Shown here in pieces: positions 1-7,739 of a stretch of 51,806 nt of DNA (position 1 is its first letter; the number at the start of each line of letters is the position of its first letter). This DNA is from DASSWG01 sp035705295. Its GTDB lineage: Bacteria; Bacteroidota; Bacteroidia; Flavobacteriales; Flavobacteriaceae. The stretch is from contig DASSWG010000016.1 of NCBI GenBank assembly GCA_035705295.1, positions 1-51,806 of the forward strand, given 5' to 3'. The position numbers were made by a program, and so were the translations under genes. The notes under the pieces were generated by a model. It made no database searches. It saw only the letters and a program-made list of their open reading frames with translations, and was not told the origin of the DNA.

Positions 1-56
1 TGATCGAAGAGCTTTTTGCTTTTTAGTTTTTCGTTATTGGGGAAGTGTTCCGACAT
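1..56 (-). CDS. rnpA: RNase P protein component, 5' end only (partial)
   Basis: Only the first 18 codons are inside the window. They translate to MSEHFPNNEKLKSKKLFD, and the K-LKSKKL-F core is the typical N-terminus of bacterial RNase P protein, the protein cofactor that helps the RNase P ribozyme remove tRNA 5' leaders. ATG is read leftward from position 56. The gene lies 138 bp downstream of the M1 peptidase stop, with two palindromic repeats between them. The identification rests on a short stretch, so it is probable rather than certain. Confidence 0.7.
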   Translation of the reverse strand, partial: MSEHFPNNEKLKSKKLFD

Positions 57-70
57 GGTTTTAGGTATAA

Positions 71-171
71 AACCTGACAGGTTTTGGAAACCTGACCGGT
101 CTTGTGGTAAAGGTACTGTTTCTTTATAATTCCAAAAAAAACCTGACCGGTTTTGGAAACCGGTCAGGTTT
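71..171. repeat. two copies of the AACCTGACAGG palindromic repeat
   Basis: Positions 71-102 and 139-171 each carry a roughly 32-bp inverted repeat of the form AACCTGAC(A/C)GGTTTTGG followed by its complement. The second copy is perfect (AACCTGACCGG / CCGGTCAGGTT); the first has one altered arm. They sit between the M1 peptidase stop and rnpA, so they could form transcript hairpins. The same family recurs near 12.16, 15.67, 19.56 and 20.24 kb. Confidence 0.85.
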
Positions 172-194
172 GAATTACAAGATTCAAGAAAAAA

Positions 195-2051
195 TCACAA
201 TTGATTTTCCCATACGTTATTTTCTCTATTCACATCCGCCAATCGATCTGAAGCGTCGATCTCGATTTGCTCGATTTCGTTTTTCGGACGGTCAATGCTG
301 AACTCGTATGTCGGATAGGCCCAGCCCCAATCTTCTTTGACAATGCGTTCGATTTCCTCGGAAGTTCCGTCGGGTTTTTCCCAACGCATCATTTGCAACG
401 GAATGTAAACCAATTCTTTGGAACCATCGGTGTAGGTTACCGTTAATTCGATTGGCATCGGTATTCGGTCGATTCGTTCCAAAGTCACCATTGTTTTTCC
501 TTCGTTTTCAGAAACTTCTTTGATTGCATAATCAATGGTATTGGTGGTGCGTGTGAAATCGGTCAAATACCAATCCAGTTCCGCTCCGGAAACTTTTTCG
601 GCCACGCGGATAAAATCGTTCGGCGTGGGGTGTTTGAATTTCCATACATCGTAATAACGGTTCAAGGTTTTCGCCAAGTTTTCTTCTCCGATGACATACT
701 CCAATTGTGCCAAGAAAATCGCCCCTTTTGAATACGCCGCCAAACCGTAGGCCATGTTGTATTCATAGCGGTCGGCGTGGGTGGTCATGGGTTGTTCTTT
801 CCCGGAGTTGGCCAAATAGACATAGCCCCGATACGTTCTTTCAAACGGGTTTTCCGCAGGGTTTTCACGTAATTGATTTTCGATCAGCGTAGAAATGTAG
901 GTTGTGAAACCTTCGTCCATCCATTCGTGTTTGCTTTCGTTGGTGGCCAAAAGGTGTTGGAACCAGGCATGAGCAAATTCGTGCGCGGTGACCCCTACCA
1001 GGCTTCCCAATTCACGCCCTCCGGTAATCAAGGTGATCATTGCATATTCCATTCCGCCGTCACCGCCTTGTGCCACCGTATATTGTTTCCAAGGATATGG
1101 ACCAATATGTTCATTGTAGAACAACAACAGTTTTTCGGTAATGGGTTGCAATTTTTTCCAATTTTCGATGATTTCCGGTTTGTCTTGATAGAAAAAATGC
1201 AACATGGTTCCGTCTTCGGCCAATAGTTTATCGTGAATGTAATCCGGATCTGCGGCCCAAGTGAAATCGTGTACTTTCGGAGCAACAAAATGCCAAGTGA
1301 GGGTTTTTCCGCGTCGTTTTACTTCAACACCTTCGTCTTGGTAATTGTATCCGATTTCATTGCCGTTTTGCAAATATCCGCTCGCGGCGATAATGTAGTC
1401 TTTATCGATAGTGATTTTCACATCAAAATCGCCCCAAACGCCATGAAATTCACGGCCGATATACGGGTCGGCGTGCCAGCCTTCAAAGTCGTATTCCGCC
1501 ATTTTTGGGTACCACTGGGTCATCGAAAGTGAAACGCCTTCCGCATTGTTTCGCCCGGAACGACGTATTTGCACCGGCACTTGCCCGTTGAATTTCATTT
1601 TGAACGTGGTTTTTTCGCCGGGAAGAATTGGTTTTGGAAGCGTTACTTCCAAAACGGTGCCGACGGTTTCATATTCCACTTTTTCTCCATCTTGTTTCAA
1701 GGATTCCACTTTTAAATACCCGATTTCGTCTGGTCCGAGTTTCGAAATGCGGTCGCCCACACGCTCATCGGGATCGGCAATTGTTCGCGAACGCACGTCC
1801 ATTTGGCTGCCGGGCTGAAACGCATTGAAATACAAATGATAAAAAACCTGGTACAAGGTGTCCGGCGAATTGTTGGTATAAACCAATTCCTGAGTTCCGG
1901 CATATTGGAAATCTTTCACGTCCATGTCAATTTCCATGGTATAATCGACGTGCTGCTGCCAGTAATAATCATTGTCTTGGGCTGTAGCGGTTGAAAATGC
2001 CAAACAAATTGTGGTAAGTGTTAAAAAGAAAAAAATTTGTGTGAATCTCAT
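195..2051 (-). CDS. M1 family zinc metallopeptidase (secreted)
   Basis: This 618-residue protein has a cleavable signal peptide (about residues 1-24, ending AFSTATAQ). The gluzincin zinc site HEFAHAWFQH lies near residue 355, with the third ligand in EWMDEGFTTY about 18 residues on. The upstream GGMEYAM matches the GAMEN-type substrate motif. M1 enzymes remove N-terminal residues from peptides; the signal peptide places this one in the periplasm or outside the cell. ATG at 2051 is directly followed by the signal sequence, which supports the start. It is one of several leftward genes with rnpA, the S8 protease and the MBL hydrolase. Exact substrate is unknown. Confidence 0.93.
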   Translation of the reverse strand: MRFTQIFFFLTLTTICLAFSTATAQDNDYYWQQHVDYTMEIDMDVKDFQYAGTQELVYTNNSPDTLYQVFYHLYFNAFQPGSQMDVRSRTIADPDERVGDRISKLGPDEIGYLKVESLKQDGEKVEYETVGTVLEVTLPKPILPGEKTTFKMKFNGQVPVQIRRSGRNNAEGVSLSMTQWYPKMAEYDFEGWHADPYIGREFHGVWGDFDVKITIDKDYIIAASGYLQNGNEIGYNYQDEGVEVKRRGKTLTWHFVAPKVHDFTWAADPDYIHDKLLAEDGTMLHFFYQDKPEIIENWKKLQPITEKLLLFYNEHIGPYPWKQYTVAQGGDGGMEYAMITLITGGRELGSLVGVTAHEFAHAWFQHLLATNESKHEWMDEGFTTYISTLIENQLRENPAENPFERTYRGYVYLANSGKEQPMTTHADRYEYNMAYGLAAYSKGAIFLAQLEYVIGEENLAKTLNRYYDVWKFKHPTPNDFIRVAEKVSGAELDWYLTDFTRTTNTIDYAIKEVSENEGKTMVTLERIDRIPMPIELTVTYTDGSKELVYIPLQMMRWEKPDGTSEEIERIVKEDWGWAYPTYEFSIDRPKNEIEQIEIDASDRLADVNRENNVWENQL

Positions 2052-2083
2052 GTAATGTATAATTTAAGGGTGAACCCATCCGA

Positions 2084-2186
2084 CTTCAGCTTCGCTGAAG
2101 CCACCTTCCCTTGAAAAAAGGGAAGGAGCTTTTTTTTGTTTCAGCTTTGCTGAAGCCACTTTCCCTTTGCAAGGGAAAGAGCTTTT
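2084..2186. repeat. two tandem hairpin repeats upstream of the M1 gene
   Basis: There are two diverged copies of a composite element. Each has a CTTCAGC..GCTGAAG arm pair (2084-2100 and about 2139-2155) followed by a CCTTCCCTT..AAGGGAAGG hairpin (2104-2126) or its relative CTTTCCCTT..AAGGGAAAG (about 2160-2180) and GAGCTTTT. They separate the M1 gene from the DUF559 gene, and hairpins of the same style lie on the other side of DUF559. Confidence 0.8.
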
Positions 2187-2213
2187 AAATTTGGTTTGTA
2201 TATGAACAAGTTG

Positions 2214-2606
2214 TTATGTGTTTTTAAAATTATCTTCTATTTCTTTTAAAACAGAAGGTAAAAAATCAAATACCATCTTGTTTTCAAATCGAATTACTTT
2301 GAAGCCCAAACTTTCTAAAACCCGGGTTCTTTCTCGATCTTTTTCTTGCGCTTGCTGCGAAAAGTGAACTTGACCGTCCAATTCAATGATCAATCTTTCA
2401 CTTGGGCAGTAAAAATCAACAATGTAATTTTTGATGCTGTGCTGCCTTCTGAACTTCCTTCCCTTCAATTTCTTTTTTTGCAACTGTGTCCACAAAAACA
2501 CCTCTGCGGAAGTGCCGTTGTTCCGCAATTTTTTTCGGTAGCCTTCCAGTATTTTCTTGTTGTGGATTTTCAACTGTTTAAATTTATCCCATTTGAATTT
2601 TGCCAC
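2214..2606 (-). CDS. DUF559 domain endonuclease-like protein
   Basis: This 130-residue protein matches the DUF559 family, which is related to very-short-patch-repair-type endonucleases of the PD-(D/E)XK superfamily. Visible landmarks are RNNGTSAEVFLW, GRKFRRQHSI, then YIVDFYCPSERLIIELDGQVH, which carries the acidic residues expected of the nuclease core, and a LGFKVIRFEN strand near the end. The N-terminus is Lys/Arg rich, fitting DNA binding. The target and role are not established. It sits between two blocks of structured repeats (2084-2186 and 2666-2820) inside an otherwise conserved peptidase cluster, which suggests insertion as a cassette. Confidence 0.85.
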   Translation of the reverse strand: MAKFKWDKFKQLKIHNKKILEGYRKKLRNNGTSAEVFLWTQLQKKKLKGRKFRRQHSIKNYIVDFYCPSERLIIELDGQVHFSQQAQEKDRERTRVLESLGFKVIRFENKMVFDFLPSVLKEIEDNFKNT

Positions 2607-2665
2607 AAAGGCACAAAGACACTAAGTTTTAAATATGTTTCCCAGTTCTGTTTTTTTTATGGAGA

Positions 2666-2820
2666 GGTGTCCGCAAGAACCCTTTCAAGTTCCCCTCCAT
2701 TTTCAAGAAAGGTGTCCGCAAGAACCCTTTCGAGTTCCCCTCCATTTTCAAGAAAGGTGTTCGCAAGAACCCTTTCAAGCTCCCCTCCTTTTTTAAGGAG
2801 GGGTGTCCGAAGGACGGGGA
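2666..2820. repeat. 45-bp tandem repeat, about 3.4 copies, with hairpins
   Basis: GGTGTCCGCAAGAACCCTTT recurs at 2666, 2711 and 2756 with exact 45-bp spacing. A diverged fourth copy starts at 2802 (GGTGTCCGAAGGACGGGGA). The last unit contains CTCCTTTTTTAAGGAG, a self-complementary stretch. The 45-bp unit is a multiple of three and leaves an open leftward frame of 15-residue repeats (KGFLRTPFLKMEGN), but there is no sign that this is translated. It lies between the S8 protease stop and the DUF559 start. Confidence 0.88.
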
Positions 2821-2822
2821 GG

Positions 2823-4523
2823 TCAATTCGCTACTTCATCCGCCAAAATCAAGGCGTTGTACAAGTTTACAATTTTCCCGGAAACAGAAAGCTTATCAAA
2901 TGTTTGAATGTTTTCTTCTTCCGTGCGTTCTTCGCGCGGGGTCGGAACGGAAACTTCCAAGTTGAGTGGAATTCCACTTTCCATAATAATTTGTTTCACT
3001 TGCGAAGCGCTCAATTTCGGGTAGTACGAACGAATAACCGCTGCAACTCCGGCAACAGCGGGTGCCGCCATGGAGGTTCCCTGTAAAAATTTATATTCGT
3101 TGTGCGGAACGGAAGCATAAATTTCCACACCCGGAGCAAAAACATCCACGGTGCGGGTTCCGTAGTTGGAAAAACCGGCGACCATTCCTTTTCCATATTC
3201 ATACCCGATTGCACCTATGCTCATGAAGTTGTTCGCGATTTCTTCGGGGTGTTCCGGCCATTGATCGTTGGGGTAAACCCGGGTTTCATTAAGATCATAG
3301 GCGTTGTTCCCTGCGGCTTTAACCACTAGCACATCGTGTTCGGCGGCATATTTTATGGCTTCGTTCACCCAGTTTGGATGCGAGGAATAGTATTTTCCGA
3401 AACTTCCGTTGATCACTTTTGCGCCATTGTCGACCGCATAACGAATGGCCAGCGCCACGTCTTTGTCGAACTCATCGCCATCGGGAACGGTACGCAAAAT
3501 CATCAGTTCCACATTTTCGGCAACGCCGTTCATTCCAATTCCGTTGTTTCGTTCTGCTCCAATAATTCCGGCAACGTGCGTTCCGTGCAAGGCGTGCGTT
3601 TCCTCTTCGGTAGGCCCGTCCACATCGTTGTTTCCGTAATCGGTATCGGTAATATCGTCGGGGTTATCGCCAACGACTTCACGTCCGTTAAATTTCAAAT
3701 TGTAGTGATAGTCCAGTTGATTGCTGAAATATTCGATCGCGCCGTTGAGTTCTTCTTTCACCTTGCCGAAATCGCTGCCTACTTGGCCCATGATCGCTGT
3801 CAAAAATGCTTTTTGTTGCTGAAGTTCGGTTGCCTCAGCTTCCATATTTTGAACATCTTCCAAAGTGAAATCTTCTTTTCCTAATTTTTCAGCAACCGCG
3901 GTTTTTGCAGCGTTCACTCTTTGCAGAATCATTTCATAACGCTGTTTGTTCTGCAGGGCTTCGGCATATTTTTGTTCATATTCTGCGTTCGCCCGTTTGT
4001 ACAATTCGTATTCTTCTTGATTTTCGGGACTGATTTCTTCTGCGGTTTTTCCGTCATATTTTGGTTTCAAATCTTTCAAGATTCGAACAAAATTCAAATT
4101 GGCGCCGACCATATCGCCCAAGAAATTCCAGCCGTGAACGTCGTCCACATACCCGTTTTTGTCGTCGTCTATTCCGTTGTTGGGAATTTCATCTTCGTTG
4201 GTCCAGATTTTACTGTCCAGATCTTCATGCTCGATATCCACGCCACTGTCCACAACGGCCACGATCACGGTTTCGCCTTCTTGTTCTTTAATAATTTCAT
4301 TGTAAGCTTTGTCAACACTCATTCCTGGGATGGTGTCGTTCACGAGGTCCGCGTTTTTCCAAGTTTCCATTTGTGCATCGGTGAGCGGCACGTTTTTTAT
4401 GGGAAGTTCTCCCGTTACCGCAATGGGTGTTGAAGTAACCGCTAAATTGGATGATCCGCAACCTGCGGCGATAATTGCAGCTCCTGACGCCGCGACAATA
4501 AATTTAAACTGGGGTATTTTCAT
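2823..4523 (-). CDS. S8 family subtilisin-like serine protease, lipoprotein
   Basis: This 566-residue protein has a lipoprotein signal peptide with lipobox IIAAGC, so it is probably anchored in a membrane facing the periplasm or outside. The catalytic triad of subtilases is complete: Asp in VVDSGVDIEH (about residue 92), His in HGTHVAGIIGA (about 315) and Ser in GTSMAAPAVAG (about 483). The Asp-His distance is unusually long: a charged, probably helical insertion of about 150 residues (rich in Glu, Lys and Gln) separates the two motifs. The start codon is directly preceded by five heptamer repeats (4527-4561). The neighbouring genes encode other hydrolases; substrate unknown. Confidence 0.94.
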   Translation of the reverse strand: MKIPQFKFIVAASGAAIIAAGCGSSNLAVTSTPIAVTGELPIKNVPLTDAQMETWKNADLVNDTIPGMSVDKAYNEIIKEQEGETVIVAVVDSGVDIEHEDLDSKIWTNEDEIPNNGIDDDKNGYVDDVHGWNFLGDMVGANLNFVRILKDLKPKYDGKTAEEISPENQEEYELYKRANAEYEQKYAEALQNKQRYEMILQRVNAAKTAVAEKLGKEDFTLEDVQNMEAEATELQQQKAFLTAIMGQVGSDFGKVKEELNGAIEYFSNQLDYHYNLKFNGREVVGDNPDDITDTDYGNNDVDGPTEEETHALHGTHVAGIIGAERNNGIGMNGVAENVELMILRTVPDGDEFDKDVALAIRYAVDNGAKVINGSFGKYYSSHPNWVNEAIKYAAEHDVLVVKAAGNNAYDLNETRVYPNDQWPEHPEEIANNFMSIGAIGYEYGKGMVAGFSNYGTRTVDVFAPGVEIYASVPHNEYKFLQGTSMAAPAVAGVAAVIRSYYPKLSASQVKQIIMESGIPLNLEVSVPTPREERTEEENIQTFDKLSVSGKIVNLYNALILADEVAN

Positions 4524-4526
4524 GAA

Positions 4527-4561
4527 GTTATGAGTTATGGGTTATGAGTTATGAGTTATGA
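4527..4561. repeat. five GTTATGA heptamers directly before the S8 protease start
   Basis: Five 7-bp units, GTTATGA with one GTTATGG variant, run from 4527 to 4561. They end 3 bp from the ATG of the S8 protease on the opposite strand, where they read TCATAAC. They therefore occupy the translation initiation region. Copy-number change here would alter the spacing of upstream signals, but no variation can be seen in one sequence. Confidence 0.85.
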
Positions 4562-4612
4562 GTTCCGTTTTTTAAAATAATTTGATTCAACAACAATTAG
4601 CACCTAACATAT

Positions 4613-5479
4613 TTATTTGGTAAAAATTTCATCAAACTTAAAAGATTGGTCAAAACGCACCCCTTTTTCGGTGTTTTTTACCGTGATGATTTCGTTGTGC
4701 GCATCGTGCTCCAAAAATAGGTAAAAATTGTTTTCCGCGGCGGTTTCCAAAAAGGCTTTCTTTTCGGGCAGTGTCAGCAAAGGCCTTGTGTCGTATCCCA
4801 TTACGTAGGGCAACGGAACGTGGCCGGCCGTGGGCAACAAATCTGCCATAAAAACCAGGGTTTTTTCTTGGTACTGAATATGCGGGATCATTTGTTTTTC
4901 GGTATGCCCATCGACAAAAAGCACACCAAAATTCAACTGTTCATAAAACCGGGAACCTTCATTTTCGCTTCGTCCCAAAAAGAACAACTGCCCGGAAGTT
5001 TCCATGGGCAGCAGGTTTTCTTTCAAAAAAGAAGCTTTTTCGCGCGCGTTGGGGTTGGTGGCCCAATTCCAATGTTGTTCATTGGTGTAATATTTCGCGT
5101 TTTTAAAAGCAGGTTCGTAACCGGTTCGGTCTTTGTTCCATTGCACACTTCCGCCACAATGGTCAAAATGCAGGTGGGTCATAAAAACATCGGTGATGTC
5201 GTCGCGGTGAAAGCCGTATTTTTCCAAGGATTTGTCGAGCGAGTGTTCGCCCCAACGGTGATAATATCCGAAAAATTTTTCACTTTGTTTGTCGCCCATC
5301 CCGGTGTCGATGAGGATGAGTTTTTTTCCATCTTCGATCAACAAGCAGCGCGCGGCCATATCGATCATGTTGTTTTCATCGGCCGGATTTGTTTTGTTCC
5401 AAAGTGTTTTCGGAACGACCCCAAACATCGCACCGCCGTCGAGTTTGAAATTTCCGGCTTCGATTGGGTAGAGTTTCAT
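4613..5479 (-). CDS. MBL-fold metallo-hydrolase
   Basis: A 288-residue cytoplasmic protein with the metallo-beta-lactamase metal-binding signature THLHFDHCGG (about residues 99-108). Later ligand motifs are visible as FVDGHTEKQM and LEHDAHNEII. The layout resembles the AiiA/lactonase-type branch of the fold, but substrate cannot be told from sequence. No signal peptide is seen. ATG at 5479 starts the hydrophobic strand MKLYPIEAGNFKLDGG that normally opens this family. It is leftward and upstream of the S8 protease, with about 90 bp between them. Confidence 0.9.
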   Translation of the reverse strand: MKLYPIEAGNFKLDGGAMFGVVPKTLWNKTNPADENNMIDMAARCLLIEDGKKLILIDTGMGDKQSEKFFGYYHRWGEHSLDKSLEKYGFHRDDITDVFMTHLHFDHCGGSVQWNKDRTGYEPAFKNAKYYTNEQHWNWATNPNAREKASFLKENLLPMETSGQLFFLGRSENEGSRFYEQLNFGVLFVDGHTEKQMIPHIQYQEKTLVFMADLLPTAGHVPLPYVMGYDTRPLLTLPEKKAFLETAAENNFYLFLEHDAHNEIITVKNTEKGVRFDQSFKFDEIFTK

Positions 5480-5702
5480 AAAATTGTTCAGGTTTCAAAT
5501 AATAAGACCCGCAAAGTACTAAAACGTTAAAACATGCTTTTGGCTATTCGGCGAATTATATTATTTTTAACAAATTGGTTGCTTCTGGTGGAAAAATAAT
5601 AGCATATTATACCTGAAAAATGGCAGTACAACACAATAAATTAACCTTTGTTTCTTGAAATTATTATATTTTAGCAAACTCGCATAAAACAGAAGAAAAG
5701 GT

Positions 5703-7730
5703 ATGAACGAATTTTTAGAAATTTTACAACACGAATTTCACTTGCCATTGAGCAACCCGGTGTTGGTGTTCGCGTTGATTTTGGTGATCATTTTGGTTTC
5801 GCCTTTGTTGTTTCGAAAAATCAATATCCCCGGAATCATCGTATTGATAATCTCCGGTATTGTGGTCGGACCGCACGGACTAGGCATTTTGGAAGAAAAT
5901 ACCGCGATCGAACTTTTATCGACCATCGGTATTATTTACATTATGTTCATCGCCGGGCTGGAATTGGACATGAACGAATTCAAAGCAAACCGTCACAAAA
6001 GTTTGCTTTTTGGGTTTTACACATTTGCCATTCCAATGATTATTGGGTTTCCGGTTTGTTATTATTTGTTGGAGATTCCCTTCAACGCCAGCATTTTGAC
6101 CACGAGCATGTTCGCAACGCATACCTTAGTGGCCTATCCGATCGTAAGCAATTACAACGTTGTAAAAAATCAAGCGGTGGCCATTACCGTTGGGGCAACA
6201 ATTTTGGCGGATGCTGCGGTATTGACCACTTTGGCGGTCATTGTTGAAAACAGCAACGGTGATCTCAACCAAGCTTTTTGGATTCGACTGATTGTTTCCA
6301 TGATCGTTTTCTTGGCCATTATGTTCTACCTCGTTCCTAAAATAGCAAAGTGGTTTTTTAGGACCATGCAGAACGAACGCCATTCCCATTATATTTTTGT
6401 GTTGGCCGTGGTGTTCATTGCTTCGTTCCTTTCAGAACTTGCCGGATTGGAGCCTATTATCGGCGCGTTTGTCGCTGGACTTGCCATCAATCCTTTGATT
6501 CCGCACTCATCGGCATTGATGAACCGGATTGAGTTTATTGGCAATTCGCTTTTTATTCCCTTTTTCCTTATTTCGGTGGGAATGTTGGTGGATATTTCCG
6601 TTATTTTTAGTGGTGCCTCGGCCTTGATTTTGGCGGGGGTGTTGACCTTGGTCGCGGTTTTCAGCAAATGGTTAGCGGCTTGGGTGGCCCAATTGTCTTT
6701 TCGTTACAGCAAAACACAACGAAATTTAATGTTCGGTTTGAGCACCTCACGCGCCGCTGCGACATTGGCGGTGATTTTGGTAGGATATGAAGCGGGCATC
6801 GTCAGTGAAACCATTTTGAACGGAACCGTGATTTTGATTTTGATCACCTGCATCGTTTCTTCATTTGTGACCGAACGCGCCGCAAAAAAATTGGTGGTCC
6901 AAGAAGAAAATGAAAATGATGCCAACAATGATACGAAAAAGAACAATGAACATATTTTATTGCCGATTGCCAATATCGTGAATTTTGAAAAACTATTGGA
7001 ATTTGCAATGTTGATCAAAAACAAAGATTCCGAAAATCCCATAAACATTCTCTCGGTTGTTCCCAACGATGAAACGGCAGAAGAAAATGTTTCAAAAGCC
7101 AAGGAAAAGTTGGAAGTCTTCGTCAAACAAGGTTCCGCGGTGGAAATCGATGTGAACATTTTGACCTCGATCGATCACAACATTGCGAGCGGAATCGCAC
7201 GCACCTCCAAAGAAATTGTCGCCGACACCCTTATTTTGGGCTGGCCGGCAAGTTCTGGGTTTTTGGACAAGTTCATCGGGGGGAAAATGAAAAAAATCAT
7301 CAAGCTTTCCAACAAAACCACCTTTGTTTGTCACATTGCCCATCCTTGGGCAACGCACAAACGCTTGTTCATGGCGGTGCCACCTTATGCCGAAAAAATG
7401 TCTGGTTTTGAGCATTGGCTGAAAAAAGCCATTCGCCTCTCGAAAGAATTGAGCATTCCAATGTTGGTGAATTGTGATGAAAAAACGCAAAATCACATTG
7501 AAAGCATGGTGAAAAAACAAAACCTGAAAGCACCCATCACTTTCAACCTTTTTGAAGATTGGAACGACTTTTTGTTTTTGGCCAAAAAGGTACAGGAAGA
7601 CGATGTGATGATGGTGATTTCCGCTCGTAAAAACACCCATTCCTACCAACATATAATGGAAAACCTGCCGGTCAAACTCGATAAGTATTTCCGGGAAAAC
7701 AGTAAAATCATCGTCTATCCAGAAGGATAG
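5703..7730 (+). CDS. CPA2-type cation:proton antiporter with C-terminal Usp-like region
   Basis: The first ~395 of 675 residues form about 12 hydrophobic helices of the Na+/H+ exchanger (Kef/CPA2) type. Landmarks are IIVLIISGIVVGPHGLGIL, FIAGLELDM (conserved acidic position), GAFVAGLAINPLIP and LFIPFFLISVGM. After about residue 400 the protein is soluble and resembles universal-stress-protein-like modules (ADTLILGWPAS, MMVISARKN). The likely role is monovalent cation/proton exchange at the inner membrane with cytosolic regulation. ATG at 5703 follows a 220-bp AT-rich spacer divergent from the MBL gene. The stop lies only 9 bp from the convergent lepA stop. Confidence 0.93.
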   Translation: MNEFLEILQHEFHLPLSNPVLVFALILVIILVSPLLFRKINIPGIIVLIISGIVVGPHGLGILEENTAIELLSTIGIIYIMFIAGLELDMNEFKANRHKSLLFGFYTFAIPMIIGFPVCYYLLEIPFNASILTTSMFATHTLVAYPIVSNYNVVKNQAVAITVGATILADAAVLTTLAVIVENSNGDLNQAFWIRLIVSMIVFLAIMFYLVPKIAKWFFRTMQNERHSHYIFVLAVVFIASFLSELAGLEPIIGAFVAGLAINPLIPHSSALMNRIEFIGNSLFIPFFLISVGMLVDISVIFSGASALILAGVLTLVAVFSKWLAAWVAQLSFRYSKTQRNLMFGLSTSRAAATLAVILVGYEAGIVSETILNGTVILILITCIVSSFVTERAAKKLVVQEENENDANNDTKKNNEHILLPIANIVNFEKLLEFAMLIKNKDSENPINILSVVPNDETAEENVSKAKEKLEVFVKQGSAVEIDVNILTSIDHNIASGIARTSKEIVADTLILGWPASSGFLDKFIGGKMKKIIKLSNKTTFVCHIAHPWATHKRLFMAVPPYAEKMSGFEHWLKKAIRLSKELSIPMLVNCDEKTQNHIESMVKKQNLKAPITFNLFEDWNDFLFLAKKVQEDDVMMVISARKNTHSYQHIMENLPVKLDKYFRENSKIIVYPEG

Positions 7731-7739
7731 TTTGCGACT

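Noticed and set aside
2666..2820. CRISPR array
   Set aside because: Units are contiguous without spacers and there are no cas genes.
2346..3086. 246-codon rightward frame with SSPPFSRKVSARTL repeats
   Set aside because: It crosses the DUF559 gene, the 45-bp repeat and the protease end in antisense; the protein repeat is just the DNA repeat.
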